64,000 nt of DNA. Source: Neostapfia colusana. Its lineage: Eukaryota; Streptophyta; Magnoliopsida; Poales; Poaceae. Under the pieces are notes generated by a model, which was not told the origin of the DNA, ran no database searches, and worked only from the letters and a program-made list of their open reading frames with translations. Numbering within the stretch: position 1 is the stretch's first letter; the number at the start of each line of letters is the position of its first letter. Location of the stretch: NCBI GenBank assembly GCA_030760725.1, contig JASWHV010000009.1, positions 97,452,780 through 97,516,779 on the forward strand, in the 5' to 3' direction. This document shows, piece after piece, positions 47,346 to 57,910 of this stretch. The position numbers and the translations under genes are program-made.

Positions 47346-47379
47346 GTAGGTTTAACAACGGAAACTTTTTGGAAAAGCC

Positions 47380-47388
47380 TATAAAAAG
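47380..47388 (+). promoter_or_regulatory. TATA box of S 5' LTR
   Basis: TATAAAAAG follows the palindrome array and precedes a leader-like region with AAACCCTAGC. Confidence 0.7.
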
Positions 47389-48022
47389 AGGTCCTTCGGC
47401 TTTTCCCCAAGAAGACACGACTCATACTGTCAAAACTTGAAACCCTAGCGCCGCCACCTGTCCCAAGAGCCCAAAAACACATCTCCCCACAAATCTAAGG
47501 TGCAAAAAGGTGAAGATCAATAAAATACTTGGATTTGGGATTGGGAGATCGTCGTTCCTTCGTTGTGAGCTCTTGGGGTTTGATCTCTCTACACTCATAT
47601 TCTGAATTGTAATCTTTTTGAGTGTATTTGATCAACTTCTCATTGTAATTCTTGTGGGAGCCCTCAACGTGTGAGGTAGCCCCATAAAAACGGTGATTAC
47701 ACTTGATAGTGAAGTCAAGTCAGCCTGTGTGGTGACTTGAAGAGGAAAAGGGTTGAGACCCGGCTCTGTGTGAGCTTCCTCAACGAGGACGTAGATCTCT
47801 TGGTGAGATCGAACCTCGGTAAAAATTCGTGTCTTTTGTCTCTCATTTGGTTTACATCTTGACACATTAGATTACTAGTTTGCTAGTCATCGTTTGAGTT
47901 CTTTACAAGTTTGCACGTGCATCCATACTATAAATTTAAGTTATAAAAACTGTTATTCTTATTCCGCTGCTATAAGATAAAACTTGTGAGACACACTTAA
48001 TCAACTCAAACAATTCAGCACA

Positions 48023-48058
48023 CCGGACTAGTCTGCCCACACAACCGGACTAGTCCGG
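48023..48058. repeat. Palindrome pair near the end of the S 5' LTR
   Basis: Centres at 48029.5 and 48051.5, 22 bp apart, the same pair spacing as in U3. A copy is in the 3' LTR near 57795-57832. Confidence 0.85.
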
Positions 48059-48140
48059 TCAGTCAAATTTCTAACAACTTTATTAAGTGTGCAGGAATTC
48101 TTTAAAGGCCTATTCACCCCCCCTCTAGGCCACATTCAAT

Positions 48141-48153
48141 TGGTATCAGAGCC
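48141..48153 (+). other. S primer binding site
   Basis: TGGTATCAGAGCC, two bases after the LTR end. Confidence 0.93.
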
Positions 48154-48192
48154 AAGTTCTCCATCAACGAGACTCACATCTCGGAGAGATCA

Positions 48193-50462
48193 ATGGCCTC
48201 TGAGAAGAACAACGATATCCCGAAGACGAGCAACAACGATGAGGAGCAAGAAGCCAAAGCCTTCGATGTGCTGAAAGAAAACCCACATGACGATGAAGAA
48301 GTGAGGCAGCTAAAAGCACTCCTGAGAAAGAAACTGCTGGCACAAAAAGGAAAAGAGGAAGAAAAAACGATGGGGAGTGGTCATCACGACTACTCCCGGT
48401 ATCCTTACAACTACAACCGACTCAATTCAAATAATCATTATCTCTCTATTCCTATGGGAAGGCCTCCACAGTTTGATGGAAGTGACTACACCATGTGGAA
48501 ATACAACATGAAGATGCATCTGATATCCCTGAACCCTAGTCTGTGGCACATTGTTTGCACAGGCATCGATATTCCGGACACGGATGATGAACTCACCCCG
48601 GAACAAGAACAGGAGATTCACAGAAACGCACAAGCCGTCGCCGTGATCACATCATCACTAAGCAGAGAGGAATTCACCAAGATCGATGGGTTAGAAAGTG
48701 CAAAAGAAATCTGGGATACCCTCAAGACAGCTCACGAAGGAAATAGGTCAGTTCGTGAAGCCAAAATCGAAATGCTTGAAGGAGAGTTGGGAAGATTTGC
48801 TATTGAAGAAGGCGAATCACCTCAAGACATGTACAACCGGATGAAAGCACTCATCAACAGAATTCGTGCGTATGGAAGTAAGAAATGGACAGATCACAAA
48901 GTGGTCAAAAGAATGATTAGAGCCTTCATGCCAAGAAACGTCACACTTTGCTCAATGATTAGAGAAAGCCCCGGGTTTCACAAAATGACTCCCGATGAGT
49001 TATTGGGAAAGATCATAAATCATGAAATGATGGAGAAAGAGGCTCAATACGTCAAAGACTTAGCCGAGCTCACCTCTTCTAAAAAGAAAGAAGTTGCCCT
49101 CAAAGCAACGTGCAGACCCAAACTCAAAGAAACTCGTGAAGACCAAGACGATGGAGATACAGCGATGAAAGCACCGATCTTGATGACGAAGAAATGGTAC
49201 TCTTCATCAAAAAGTTCAAACGCATGATGAAGAGAAGACACGGCAACAATTCACATGAAGGCAAAAGCAAGGATAAAGGAAAATCCAAGGCTCGACGCAC
49301 TTGCTACAACTGCGGAGAGTATGGTCACTTCATGGTGGACTGTACTTATGAGGAAAACAAAAAGAAGAAGGAAACAAGATCTCAAGAAAAGAAAAATTTC
49401 AGAAAAAGAAGACAAGCCCATCAAGCTCACATTGGGAAGGAGTGGGACTCAAACGACGAGTCCTTCTCCGATGAAGAAGAAGAGGTGGCCACAATCGCAG
49501 TCAAGAAACCAACTACGAGAGCCACACTCTTTCCGAACATGGGAGGATGGGACATGAACATCCACACTTGTCTTATGGCTAAGGAAGGCAAGAAAAAGGT
49601 TAGACTTACTCCTCCTATACTAAATTCCTCCATTGATGACTTTGATAGCTCTAGTGATAATGAAGAATTATTTAGAGGGCTAAGTAAAATTGCTTTAAAG
49701 AAAATGGAAATGTTGTCGAATGAAATCTTTGAAAAGGAGGAACTTGTCAACCGACAAGAAGATATGCTCATCCTTGAGAGGAAGAGATATCAAGAAGTTG
49801 AAAAGCTTCTTGAGCTTGAAAGAGAGAAGAATGAGTCACTTGAGTTAGAGCTAACCTTGAGTAAGGAAACTTACTCAAAGTTAGAGAACTCGCACATTGC
49901 AATCAAGGAAGAACTTGCTAACTTGTCAAAAGTTAACAAAATCCTTGAGGTGCAAGTTGAGTCCCTCAAACAAAGTGACTCCTCTTCCTCCAAGAGCTCT
50001 TCCTCCAAAGATATGCGCTCGACAACAGTAAGAACCTGCACTTGCTCTAGTAAGAAGAATGTAATTTCTAATGCTTTAACCCCACATGACATGCATTCTT
50101 CTCAAAACGGCATCTTTGATAAGGAGAAGATCAAATATGCAAGAAGTGCATATATGATCACTAGACCTTCCAATGTCAAAGATGGACTTGACTTCGACAG
50201 GAATAGACACATGTCTACCTCTAATCATGCTAAGAATAGAATCATTTTTGTTAAAGAAAAATCCCATGAATCTGAGCTACAAACATTATTCCATACATTT
50301 GATGCTTCTTATGTTCTCATGAAAAACAAGTATGGAAAAGTCATTGCTAAATATACAGGGCCACGCCACAAGAACTTAAAAACTTGTGTGTGGGTGCCCA
50401 AGACTCTTGTGACTAACCTGAGAGGACCCAAGCAAGCTTGGGTACCTAAAACCCAGAAATAA
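48193..50462 (+). pseudogene. gag: S gag with zinc knuckle and long coiled coil, one frameshift
   Basis: Starts MASEKNND; residues ~90-300 hold the copia-type gag core (FDGSDYTMWKYNMKMHL, AKEIWDTLKTAHEG, ALINRIRAYG). A one-base loss near 49162 shifts frame; the continuation is open from 49194 to 50462. It has an intact knuckle CYNCGEYGHFMVDC at 49302-49343, a Lys/Arg-rich stretch, then a long heptad-rich region (about 49640-49970) and a C-terminus ending KQAWVPKTQK. A gag of this size with a C-terminal coiled coil is usual for Sire-like elements. Stop TAA at 50460-50462; pol follows in a different frame. Confidence 0.9.
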
Positions 50463-53400
50463 TTCTGTTTTGCAGGCTTACTCCTCCGGTGGATCTAAGT
50501 GGGTGCTAGACAGCGGATGCACAAATCATATGACCGGAGAGAGAAGTATGTTTGTGGAATACGAGTGCAACAAGGATCCAAGTGAAGGAATATACTTTGG
50601 AGATAACAGCCAAGGAAAGGTCCTTGGTAGTGGTAACATTGAAATATCCTCTCAACACACCTTATCTAATGTTTTACATGTAGATTCTCTAGATTATAAT
50701 CTTTTATCAATATCTCAACTATGTGACAAAGGTTACAACTGTTTATTCACTAATGAGGGTGTGACCGTCTTTAGAAGAAGCGATGGCTCGATTGCATTCA
50801 AGGGATTGTTGAAGGGAAAGCTTTATCTTGTTGACTTCAACAAAGATAAAGCCGAACTCAACACTTGCTTGGTTGCTAAGACCAACATGGGATGGCTGTG
50901 GCATAGACGGCTAGCCCATGTTGGAATGAGAAATCTGCAGAAACTTCTAAAAGGTGGTCACATCCGTGGTCTTAAGGATGTGATTTTTGGAAAAGACAGG
51001 CCGTGCAGCGCTTGTCAAGCAGGAAAACAGGTTGGAGCACCACACCCCGCCAAGAATGTGATGACCACCGCTAAACCGCTGGAACTTCTCCACATGGATC
51101 TCTTTGGTCCAATTGCGTACATCAGCATCGGCGGTAACAAATACGGTTTAGTAATTGTTGATGATTTTTCAAGATTTACCTGGGTATTTTTCTTGTATGA
51201 TAAATCAGAAACTCAAGGAATCCTCAAGAAGTTCTTGAAAAGAGCTCAAAATGAATTCTCATCAACACTAAAGAATATCAGAAGTGACAATGGGACAGAA
51301 TTCAAGAACACCCAAGTTGAAGAATATCTCAATGAAGAAGGTATAAAGCATGAATTCTCGGCACCCTATTCTCCTCAACAGAATGGGGTGGCCGAAAGGA
51401 AAAACCGAACATTGATCGAAATGGCGAGAACAATGTTGGATGAATACAAGACGTCAGACCGGTTTTGGGCAGAAGCGGTGAATACCGCTTGTCATGCCAC
51501 AAATCGGTTGTACCTTCATCGACTTCTGAAGAAAACTCCATATGAGCTTCTCACGGGTAAAAAGCCTAACGTTTCTTATTTCAAAGTTTTTGGTTGCAAA
51601 TGTTTTATTCTGAACAAGAAACCAAGGGCCTCGAAGTTTGCTTCGAAGTCCGATGAAGGATTCTTGCTCGGATATGAATCGAACGCCTATGCCTATCGTG
51701 TCTTCAACAAAGTGTCTGGCCTTGTTGAAGTAGCGCGTGACGTAGTGTTCGATGAAACTAACGGCTCACAAGTGGAGCAAGTCGATAAGTCTATGCTAGA
51801 TAAGGAGGAAGCTCCATGTGAAGCCCTGAAGAAAATGGCACTTGGTGATATCCTACCACGAGAGGAGACACAAGATGAATTTCATCAAGGAAGCAATGAT
51901 CAAGGGGGAGCTCCTACACAAGATCAAGTTGAGGAAGATCAAAAAAATCAAGATGATCATGGAAGCAATGATCTAGGGGGAGACATGTCACATGAAGACA
52001 ATGAAGAACAAACAACTATACAAAATCCACACCCAAGAGTACATCAGTGTGTGCAAAGGGACCATCCTGTCAACAATATCGTTGGAGATATTGCTAAGGG
52101 AGTAACTACTAGATCTCAAATTGCAAATTTTTGTGAACATTATTCTTTTGTGTCTTTTCTGGAGCCATACAGGGTAGAAGAAGCCTTAAGGGATCCAGAC
52201 TGGGTGATTACGATGCAAGAGGAGCTGAACAACTTCAAAAGAAATGAAGTGTGGGAGCTGGTGGAAAGACCAAGGGCGAACATCGTTGGAACCAAATGGG
52301 TCTTTCGGAACAAACAAGATGAACATGGAGTAGTGACAAGAAATAAAGCAAGGTTGGTGGCCAAAGGTTATTCTCAAGTGGAAGGTTTGGATTTCGATGA
52401 AACCTTCGCTCCTGTAGCTAGACTTGAGTCCATTCGCATTTTATTGGCATATGCTACTCACCATAATTTTAAGTTGTATCAAATGGACGTCAAGAGTGCC
52501 TTTCTGAATGGTCCGATAAAGGAGGAAGTCTATGTGGAGCAGCCACCGGGGTTCGAAGATCAGAAGTATCCCAACCATGTCTATAAATTGCGTAAGGCTC
52601 TCTATGGCCTCAAACAGGCTCCTCGAGCCTGGTATGAGTGCCTTAGAGATTTTCTGATTCAAAATGGATTCAAAATTGGTAAAGCTGACTATACACTCTT
52701 TACTAAACATTTTGATGATCATTTATTCATATGTCAAATTTATGTTGATGACATTATCTTTGGATCCACTAACAAGTCCTGTGAAGAATTTAGCAAAATA
52801 ATGACAGACAGGTTCGAGATGTCAATGATGGGTGAATTGAAGTTCTTCTTGGGATTTCAAGTGAGCAACTGAGAGAAGGTACATTTATAAGCCAAACTAA
52901 ATATACACAAGACATTCTCAAGAAATTCAATATGGACAAAGCCAAGCCCATCAAGACACCCATGGCCATCAACGGACATCTCGACCTCAATGAAGATGGT
53001 CCAAATGTGGACCAAAAGGTATATCGGTCCATGATTGGTTCCTTACTATACTTATGTGCATCTAGGCCAGATATTATGCTTAGTGTTTGCATGTGTGCAA
53101 GGTTTCAAGCCGCACCCAAAGAGTGTCACTTAATTGCTGTAAAAAGAATCCTAAGGTATCTTGTGCACACACCCAACTTGGGCCTTTGGTATCCCAAAGG
53201 ATCCAAGTTTAACTTGATAGGGTACTCCGACGCTGACTATGCGGGATGCAAAGTCGATAGAAAGAGCACGTCAGGGACTTGTCAATTTCTTGGTAGGTCC
53301 CTAGTTTCTTGGTCATCTAAAAAGCAAAACTCCATTGCTCTTTCCACAGCGGAAGCAGAGTATGTTGCAGCCGGTAGTTGCTCTGCGCAACTACTCTGGA

Positions 53401-53690
53401 TGCAACAAACTCTTAGGGACTACGGCTACAATCTAAGTCATATCCCGCTTCTATGCGATAATGAAAGTGCTATAAAAATTGCACACAACCCGGTAGAGCA
53501 CTCAAGAACTAAGCACATAGACATCCGTCATCACTTTCTTAGAGATCATTCATTAAAAGGTGACATAGCTATTTCACATGTTAGGACTGAAAAACAACTT
53601 GCAGATATTTTTACCAAACCATTAGATGAGAAAAGGTTCTGTGAACTAAGAAATGAGCTAAACATTCTTGACTCTCGAAATGTGGCTTGA
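50463..53690 (+). pseudogene. pol: S pol: protease, integrase, RT, RNase H; one frameshift
   Basis: Protease WVLDSGCTNHMTG at about 50500; integrase finger (HRRLAHVG ... CSACQAGKQ) and core (HMDLFGP, IRSDNGTEF, NGVAERKNRTL); RT with MDVKSAFLNG, LYGLKQAPRAWY and an intact YVDDIIFGS near 52740; RNase H with SDADYAG, STAEAEY and LCDNESAI. The reading frame has no ATG at its start and begins just after ttctgttttgcag, so it needs readthrough/frameshifting or splicing from gag. A one-base loss near 52862 separates 50470-52872 from 52932-53690. Otherwise well preserved. Confidence 0.92.
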
Positions 53691-53913
53691 GACATTGCAT
53701 ACCTGGTTGCAACTAAAATTGTTCCTCCGTACTATCAAAAATGCTCCTCCTCTCCTTTGTACTCAGAAAACTATTCTTAATGAATAAATCTTGTGGATTA
53801 TGACCATTGTTTGATTGTTGATTGTATACTGGTCGTAATCACCAAGACTACTTGCAAAATTGTTGTCCTTGGATCACTATTAGTTATCTATATATATATC
53901 AAGTCTGTTGAAA

Positions 53914-54015
53914 ACGGACTAGTCCGATTCCCAACCGGACCAGTCCGGACAGACAACAATTAGGTTAAACTCACGGGTACCGGACTAGTCCGCTACCAGG
54001 ACCGGACTAGTCCGG
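53914..54015. repeat. Third palindrome block in S, before the third ORF
   Basis: Centres at 53920.5, 53941.5, 53986.5 and 54008.5: spacings 21, 45, 22, identical to the first four sites of each U3 block. Site 2 carries ACCAGT. Confidence 0.88.
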
Positions 54016-54241
54016 TCAGTCGGATATAGAAGCAGTCAGCCGGACCAAACGCCTCCCTCTCCACTCATAATCACTTTGCAACACCCTCTCTCCTAAACCC
54101 TAGCTCTCAAAGTGATTTTCGAGTTGAGCCCTCAAACTCGGAGTTTTCTCCGTGAAAAAGCCTCTTCTTGACGAGGGAATCCTACTTTCCGGACACATCC
54201 GGATTGATTTCCACTCCTTCAACGCGAATCTTCAAATCTTG

Positions 54242-54575
54242 GTAAATCCCCCCAAAACCCAAAATCTCAATTTTTCTAGCTCTAGCTAGTTTCCTTTGAT
54301 TTCAAAATGATGTACATTGCATAAATAGATGTATTTCTACCACTTTCCTACCCTTGTATCCATAGATAGGAGATTTGCTTCAAATAAAACACTCAAGTTA
54401 GGGTTCTTATGCTAGGCCGGACTAGTCCGGCGTCCAGATGCGGACAAGTCCGGTCCACCGGACTAGTCCGCACTCTGAAACCGGACAAGTCCGGTCTCTG
54501 ACAGCTGAACTCCTACATTCCCATTTGAAGTCGATAAGGTGTCCGTTTGCATCTAATCCTTAAACTCCTTGCCAG
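54242..54575 (+). other. Putative leader intron before the third ORF of S
   Basis: Donor CTTG|GTAAAT at 54241/54242 and acceptor TCCTTGCCAG|GC at 54575/54576, with a branch-like ctaat near 54552. The ATG follows six bases after the acceptor. Four palindromes (centres 54423.5, 54446.5, 54464.5, 54487.5) lie inside it. Splicing is inferred from sequence only. Confidence 0.4.
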
Positions 54576-54580
54576 GCATC

Positions 54581-56080
54581 ATGTCTTCAGGATCAGATGA
54601 CAGCTCTTTTCACATTGACGAAGAAGTTCAACGTGAAAGAGTGAGGAGAGCTAAGGAGGGAGTGATGAAGAAGAGACATGACGTCAATGCTCACTCTCCA
54701 CCCTCCGACGACAATCTTCCTAAGAAGAGAAAAGTCATTATCAAAAGGCCTCAAAGGAAAGATGCTGCTGAGGGCTCATCAGGGCCAAGAAGAGTTCTCA
54801 ATAAAGGGAAGGGACTTGCTAGTGGCCCCATTGGGCCCTTGAAATTGAAAAATCCCGTTCATCGCAACAGGCAGCCTTCAAGTGAAGATTTCACTGGAAA
54901 AGGGAATGAGCTAGCTGATAACTTCAGAAAGATTGAAGTGTATGGACGACCTAAACAATGTTCTGATCCTAGGTTCTGGAGCAACTTCCATGCAGACTAC
55001 TACGAGCACGTGTACATGAAGATGAAGAATCCCGTAGTAGAGAGTCAATGGCTGAATGTTGACTACCTGAAGTCGAAGAAGTATCCCGCATTTCGTGAGA
55101 TGGTGGAGGCCTTAGAGAGGCACGGTCTGACGGACCTGCTATCCTTTGAGTATGACTGGAACAATGAAGTCATTACTCAGTTTTACTCCACTCTCTACTT
55201 TGCTCGGGATGATGGAGACAGTCTTACTTGGATGACTCATGGTTCAAGGTACAGTGTCACTTATGATGAATTTGCTAGGATTCTTCACCTCCAAAACACT
55301 TTGGATCATGAACTGGTCATTCATAATCTGAAACCCCTGGAGAAGGAGGAACTTGAATTTCTCTATGACACAAGGATGCCATATGTCCCTCCAACCATCA
55401 AATATCTAAAGCCCTTCTTTGTGGTTCTAAATAGAGTCTTGAGAAAGACGATAGCTCTGAAGGATGGAGATGCAGGAACTATACAAGGAACCTTCAGAAC
55501 TCTCATGAAAGTCATTAGTGGGAGGAGACCATTCAATGTCTTTGAGTATATCTACAATGACATTGTGAACATCTCAATTACCCCCAATAGGTCCTGTGGA
55601 TACGCACCGTATATCATGTACATGATTGAGAAGGTGACAGGACTCGAGTTTGTCAAGGATGTCAAGCATACGGGGTTGAAGCCGCAAAAACCCACCGAGT
55701 ACACTCTCCCTCCGGCTCCAGCTGCCCCGTCCTCTCCACCAGTGGAGAGGAGATCAAAGCAAGCTCATGATGACACTAGGTCTGCAGCTGCTCCTCCTGG
55801 CTCTCCACCTGCCCAAGAATCATCTAGCGGCATCCTCAAGATGCTCTCCTCTATCTTTGCCTGCTGCCGTAAGATCGAAGACAGGCAACGCAAAGAAAAG
55901 CTTGCAAGGAAGAGACATCAACAGTACGTCAATGCAAATATCAAGTCTATCTGTGCAAAGCTTGAGATTGAGCCTGTTGGATCACCGCCTGCCTCCGAGG
56001 ACTCAGAGGAAGATCCTGCTCCCGTAGATGATGAAGATGAAGATCAGACTGAGACTGACGGAGGAGGCAGCGATGAGTGA
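54581..56080 (+). CDS. Third ORF of S, nuclear-signal-bearing protein of unknown function
   Basis: An intact 499-codon ORF after pol, in the position where Sire/Maximus elements carry an additional or env-like ORF. The ATG at 54581 is chosen; an upstream in-frame TTG at 54569 is unlikely. Residues 47-52 are PKKRKV, identical to the classical SV40-type nuclear localisation core, followed by more basic residues. The centre (residues ~100-330) has the layout seen in plant retrotransposon-associated proteins (FWSNFHADYYEHVYMKMKNP, WMTHGSRYSVTYDEFARIL). The C-terminal part is Pro/Ser-rich with a Cys-Cys pair, a basic helix (RQRKEKLARKRHQQY) and a strongly acidic end. I see no signal peptide or convincing membrane segment, which argues against an envelope protein. 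Confidence 0.8.
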   Translation: MSSGSDDSSFHIDEEVQRERVRRAKEGVMKKRHDVNAHSPPSDDNLPKKRKVIIKRPQRKDAAEGSSGPRRVLNKGKGLASGPIGPLKLKNPVHRNRQPSSEDFTGKGNELADNFRKIEVYGRPKQCSDPRFWSNFHADYYEHVYMKMKNPVVESQWLNVDYLKSKKYPAFREMVEALERHGLTDLLSFEYDWNNEVITQFYSTLYFARDDGDSLTWMTHGSRYSVTYDEFARILHLQNTLDHELVIHNLKPLEKEELEFLYDTRMPYVPPTIKYLKPFFVVLNRVLRKTIALKDGDAGTIQGTFRTLMKVISGRRPFNVFEYIYNDIVNISITPNRSCGYAPYIMYMIEKVTGLEFVKDVKHTGLKPQKPTEYTLPPAPAAPSSPPVERRSKQAHDDTRSAAAPPGSPPAQESSSGILKMLSSIFACCRKIEDRQRKEKLARKRHQQYVNANIKSICAKLEIEPVGSPPASEDSEEDPAPVDDEDEDQTETDGGGSDE

Positions 56081-56467
56081 TTTCCCTCAATTTTTCTCTT
56101 TTTGGTGTCTTGATGCCAAAGGGGGAGAGATTGAGATGGAAGATTGAGATTAGACTTGGACTATTTTTCTATCTAGCATTAGTCATTAAGATCTTGTGTG
56201 ATCAAGGACATGTACCTAATCTTGTAATGCACTATTTCTTTTCCTATGTGTGAAGTACTATGCTCTAATGCCCACTTACATGTTCACTACTGGTTGTCTT
56301 TAATTTAGCACATTTTGTTTATCACACACCTGTGAGGCACCCCACCATAAGGTGTGTACATATGTGAGAAGTTTTTTGTGAATTCTTTATTGTTCTCATG
56401 TGTACGCACCTTATGAAAATCAACCTTTTATTCTCAATTGTGATATCTCAAATGGTTGTCATCAATC
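56081..56467 (+). other. S 3' untranslated stretch
   Basis: AT-rich sequence after the third ORF without ORF. It contains an early ccaaagggggagag (56117-56130) that resembles a second purine tract. Confidence 0.55.
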
Positions 56468-56483
56468 ACCAAAAGGGGGAGAT
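56468..56483 (+). other. S polypurine tract
   Basis: ACCAAAAGGGGGAGAT directly before the 3' LTR TGTAAGTG. Confidence 0.88.
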
Positions 56484-57910
56484 TGTAAGTGCATCTAGGA
56501 TATCCCTTGTGGGTTTTGGCTAATTGATGACGAACATATGAGATCCTAATGAAACTATTAAGATGATTGCAGGATAAACAAAGTGAACTGGCTCGACACA
56601 CACACAAAAAGGTGAAAAATAGAGTGGTGCCCGAAAAGGAAGAAGTTAGTGAAATTTAGAGAAGCAAAGTAGATATAAATGTATAGGTGGTGTGTGAGAG
56701 AGACACATCCCAAGAGCTCATGACTTTGCGTAGGGGTAAGGGGTTTAAAAATCAACTAAAATCCACTGAAAACCGGACTAGTCCGTTCATGGACCGGACT
56801 AGTCCGTTTAACTTTCTAAAAGACGCAAACATAGTGCACCGGACTAGTCCGCCTTGTGAACCGGACTAGTCCGGTCAGCTCACTGGAACGCAACCGGACA
56901 AGTCCGGTTTTAGACCGGACTAGTCCGGTCATGTCTCTGTTGTCCTCCTTAGAGGACTACGGACTAGTCCATCCAGCAACAGGACTAGTCCGCTAAAGTT
57001 TCTGAAAACCCATCTCACATAGTACCGGACAAGTCCGGTTTGTGGACCGGACTAGTCCGGTTAACCAACTGGAAGTAGGCCGGACAAGTCCGATCATATA
57101 CCGGACTAGTCCGGTAGTAGGTTTAACAACGGAAACTTTTTGGAAAAGCCTATAAAAAGAGGTCCTTCGGCTTTTCCCCAAGAAGACACGACTCATACTG
57201 TCAAAACTTGAAACCCTAGCGCCGCCACCTGTCCCAAGAGCCCAAAAACACATCTCCCCACACATCTAAGGTGCAAAAAGGTGAAGATCAATAAAATACT
57301 TGGATTTGGGATTGGGAGATCGTCGTTCCTTCGTTGTGAGCTCTTGGGGTTTGATCTCTCTACACTCATATTCTGAATTGTAATCTTTTTGAGTGTATTT
57401 GATCAACTTCTCATTGTAATTCTTGTGGGAGCCCTCAACGTGTGAGGTAGCCCCATAAAAACGGTGATTACACTTGATAGTGAAGTCAAGTCGGCCTGTG
57501 TGGTGACTTGAAGAGGAAAAGGGTTGAGAACCCGGCTCTGTGTGAGCTTCCTCAACGAGGACGTAGATCTCTTGGTGAGATCGAACCTCGGTAAAAATTC
57601 GTGTCTTTTGTCTCTCAGTTGGTTTACATCTTGACACATTAGATTACTAGTTTGCTAGTCATCGTTTGAGTTCTTTACAAGTTTGCACGTGCATCCATAC
57701 TATAAATTTAAGTTATAAAAACTGTTGTTCTTATTTCGCTGCTATAAGATAAAACTTGTGAGACACACTTAATCAACTCAAACAATTCAGCACACTGGAC
57801 TAGTCCGCCCACACAACCGGACTAGTCCGGTCAGTCAAATTTCTAACAACTTTATTAAGTGTGCAGGAATTTTTTAAAGGCCTATTCACCCCCCCTCTAG
57901 GCCACATTCA
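56484..57910 (+). repeat. S 3' LTR
   Basis: 1427 bp, about 16 differences from the 5' LTR. The palindrome array recurs at 56774-57116 with the same offset from the LTR start; its first site is a better match (CCGGACTAGTCCG) than in the 5' LTR. Confidence 0.95.

Larger units (their letters stand above)
46713..48138 (+). repeat. S 5' LTR
   Basis: It starts TGTAAGTGCATC and ends CCACATTCA. It carries the palindrome array in U3, a TATA box, and a further palindrome pair near its end. Confidence 0.95.
46713..57910 (+). mobile_element. S: Ty1-copia LTR retrotransposon, Sire/Maximus-like, with third ORF
   Basis: Complete 11.2-kb insertion: 1426-bp LTR, PBS, gag, protease, integrase, RT, RNase H, a ~0.9-kb spacer, a 499-codon third ORF, purine tract, 1427-bp LTR. 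Integrase before RT makes it Ty1-copia; the large gag with coiled coil and the extra ORF after pol fit the Sire/Maximus lineage. About 16 differences separate the LTRs (~1.1%); at the rate often used for grasses (1.3e-8 per site per year) this is roughly 0.4 million years, an inference. Only two single-base frameshifts disable it. Confidence 0.93.

Noticed and set aside
54581..56080. Third ORF as an envelope glycoprotein
   Set aside because: No signal peptide, no clear membrane span and a strong nuclear localisation motif; the env-like label of the lineage is not supported here.
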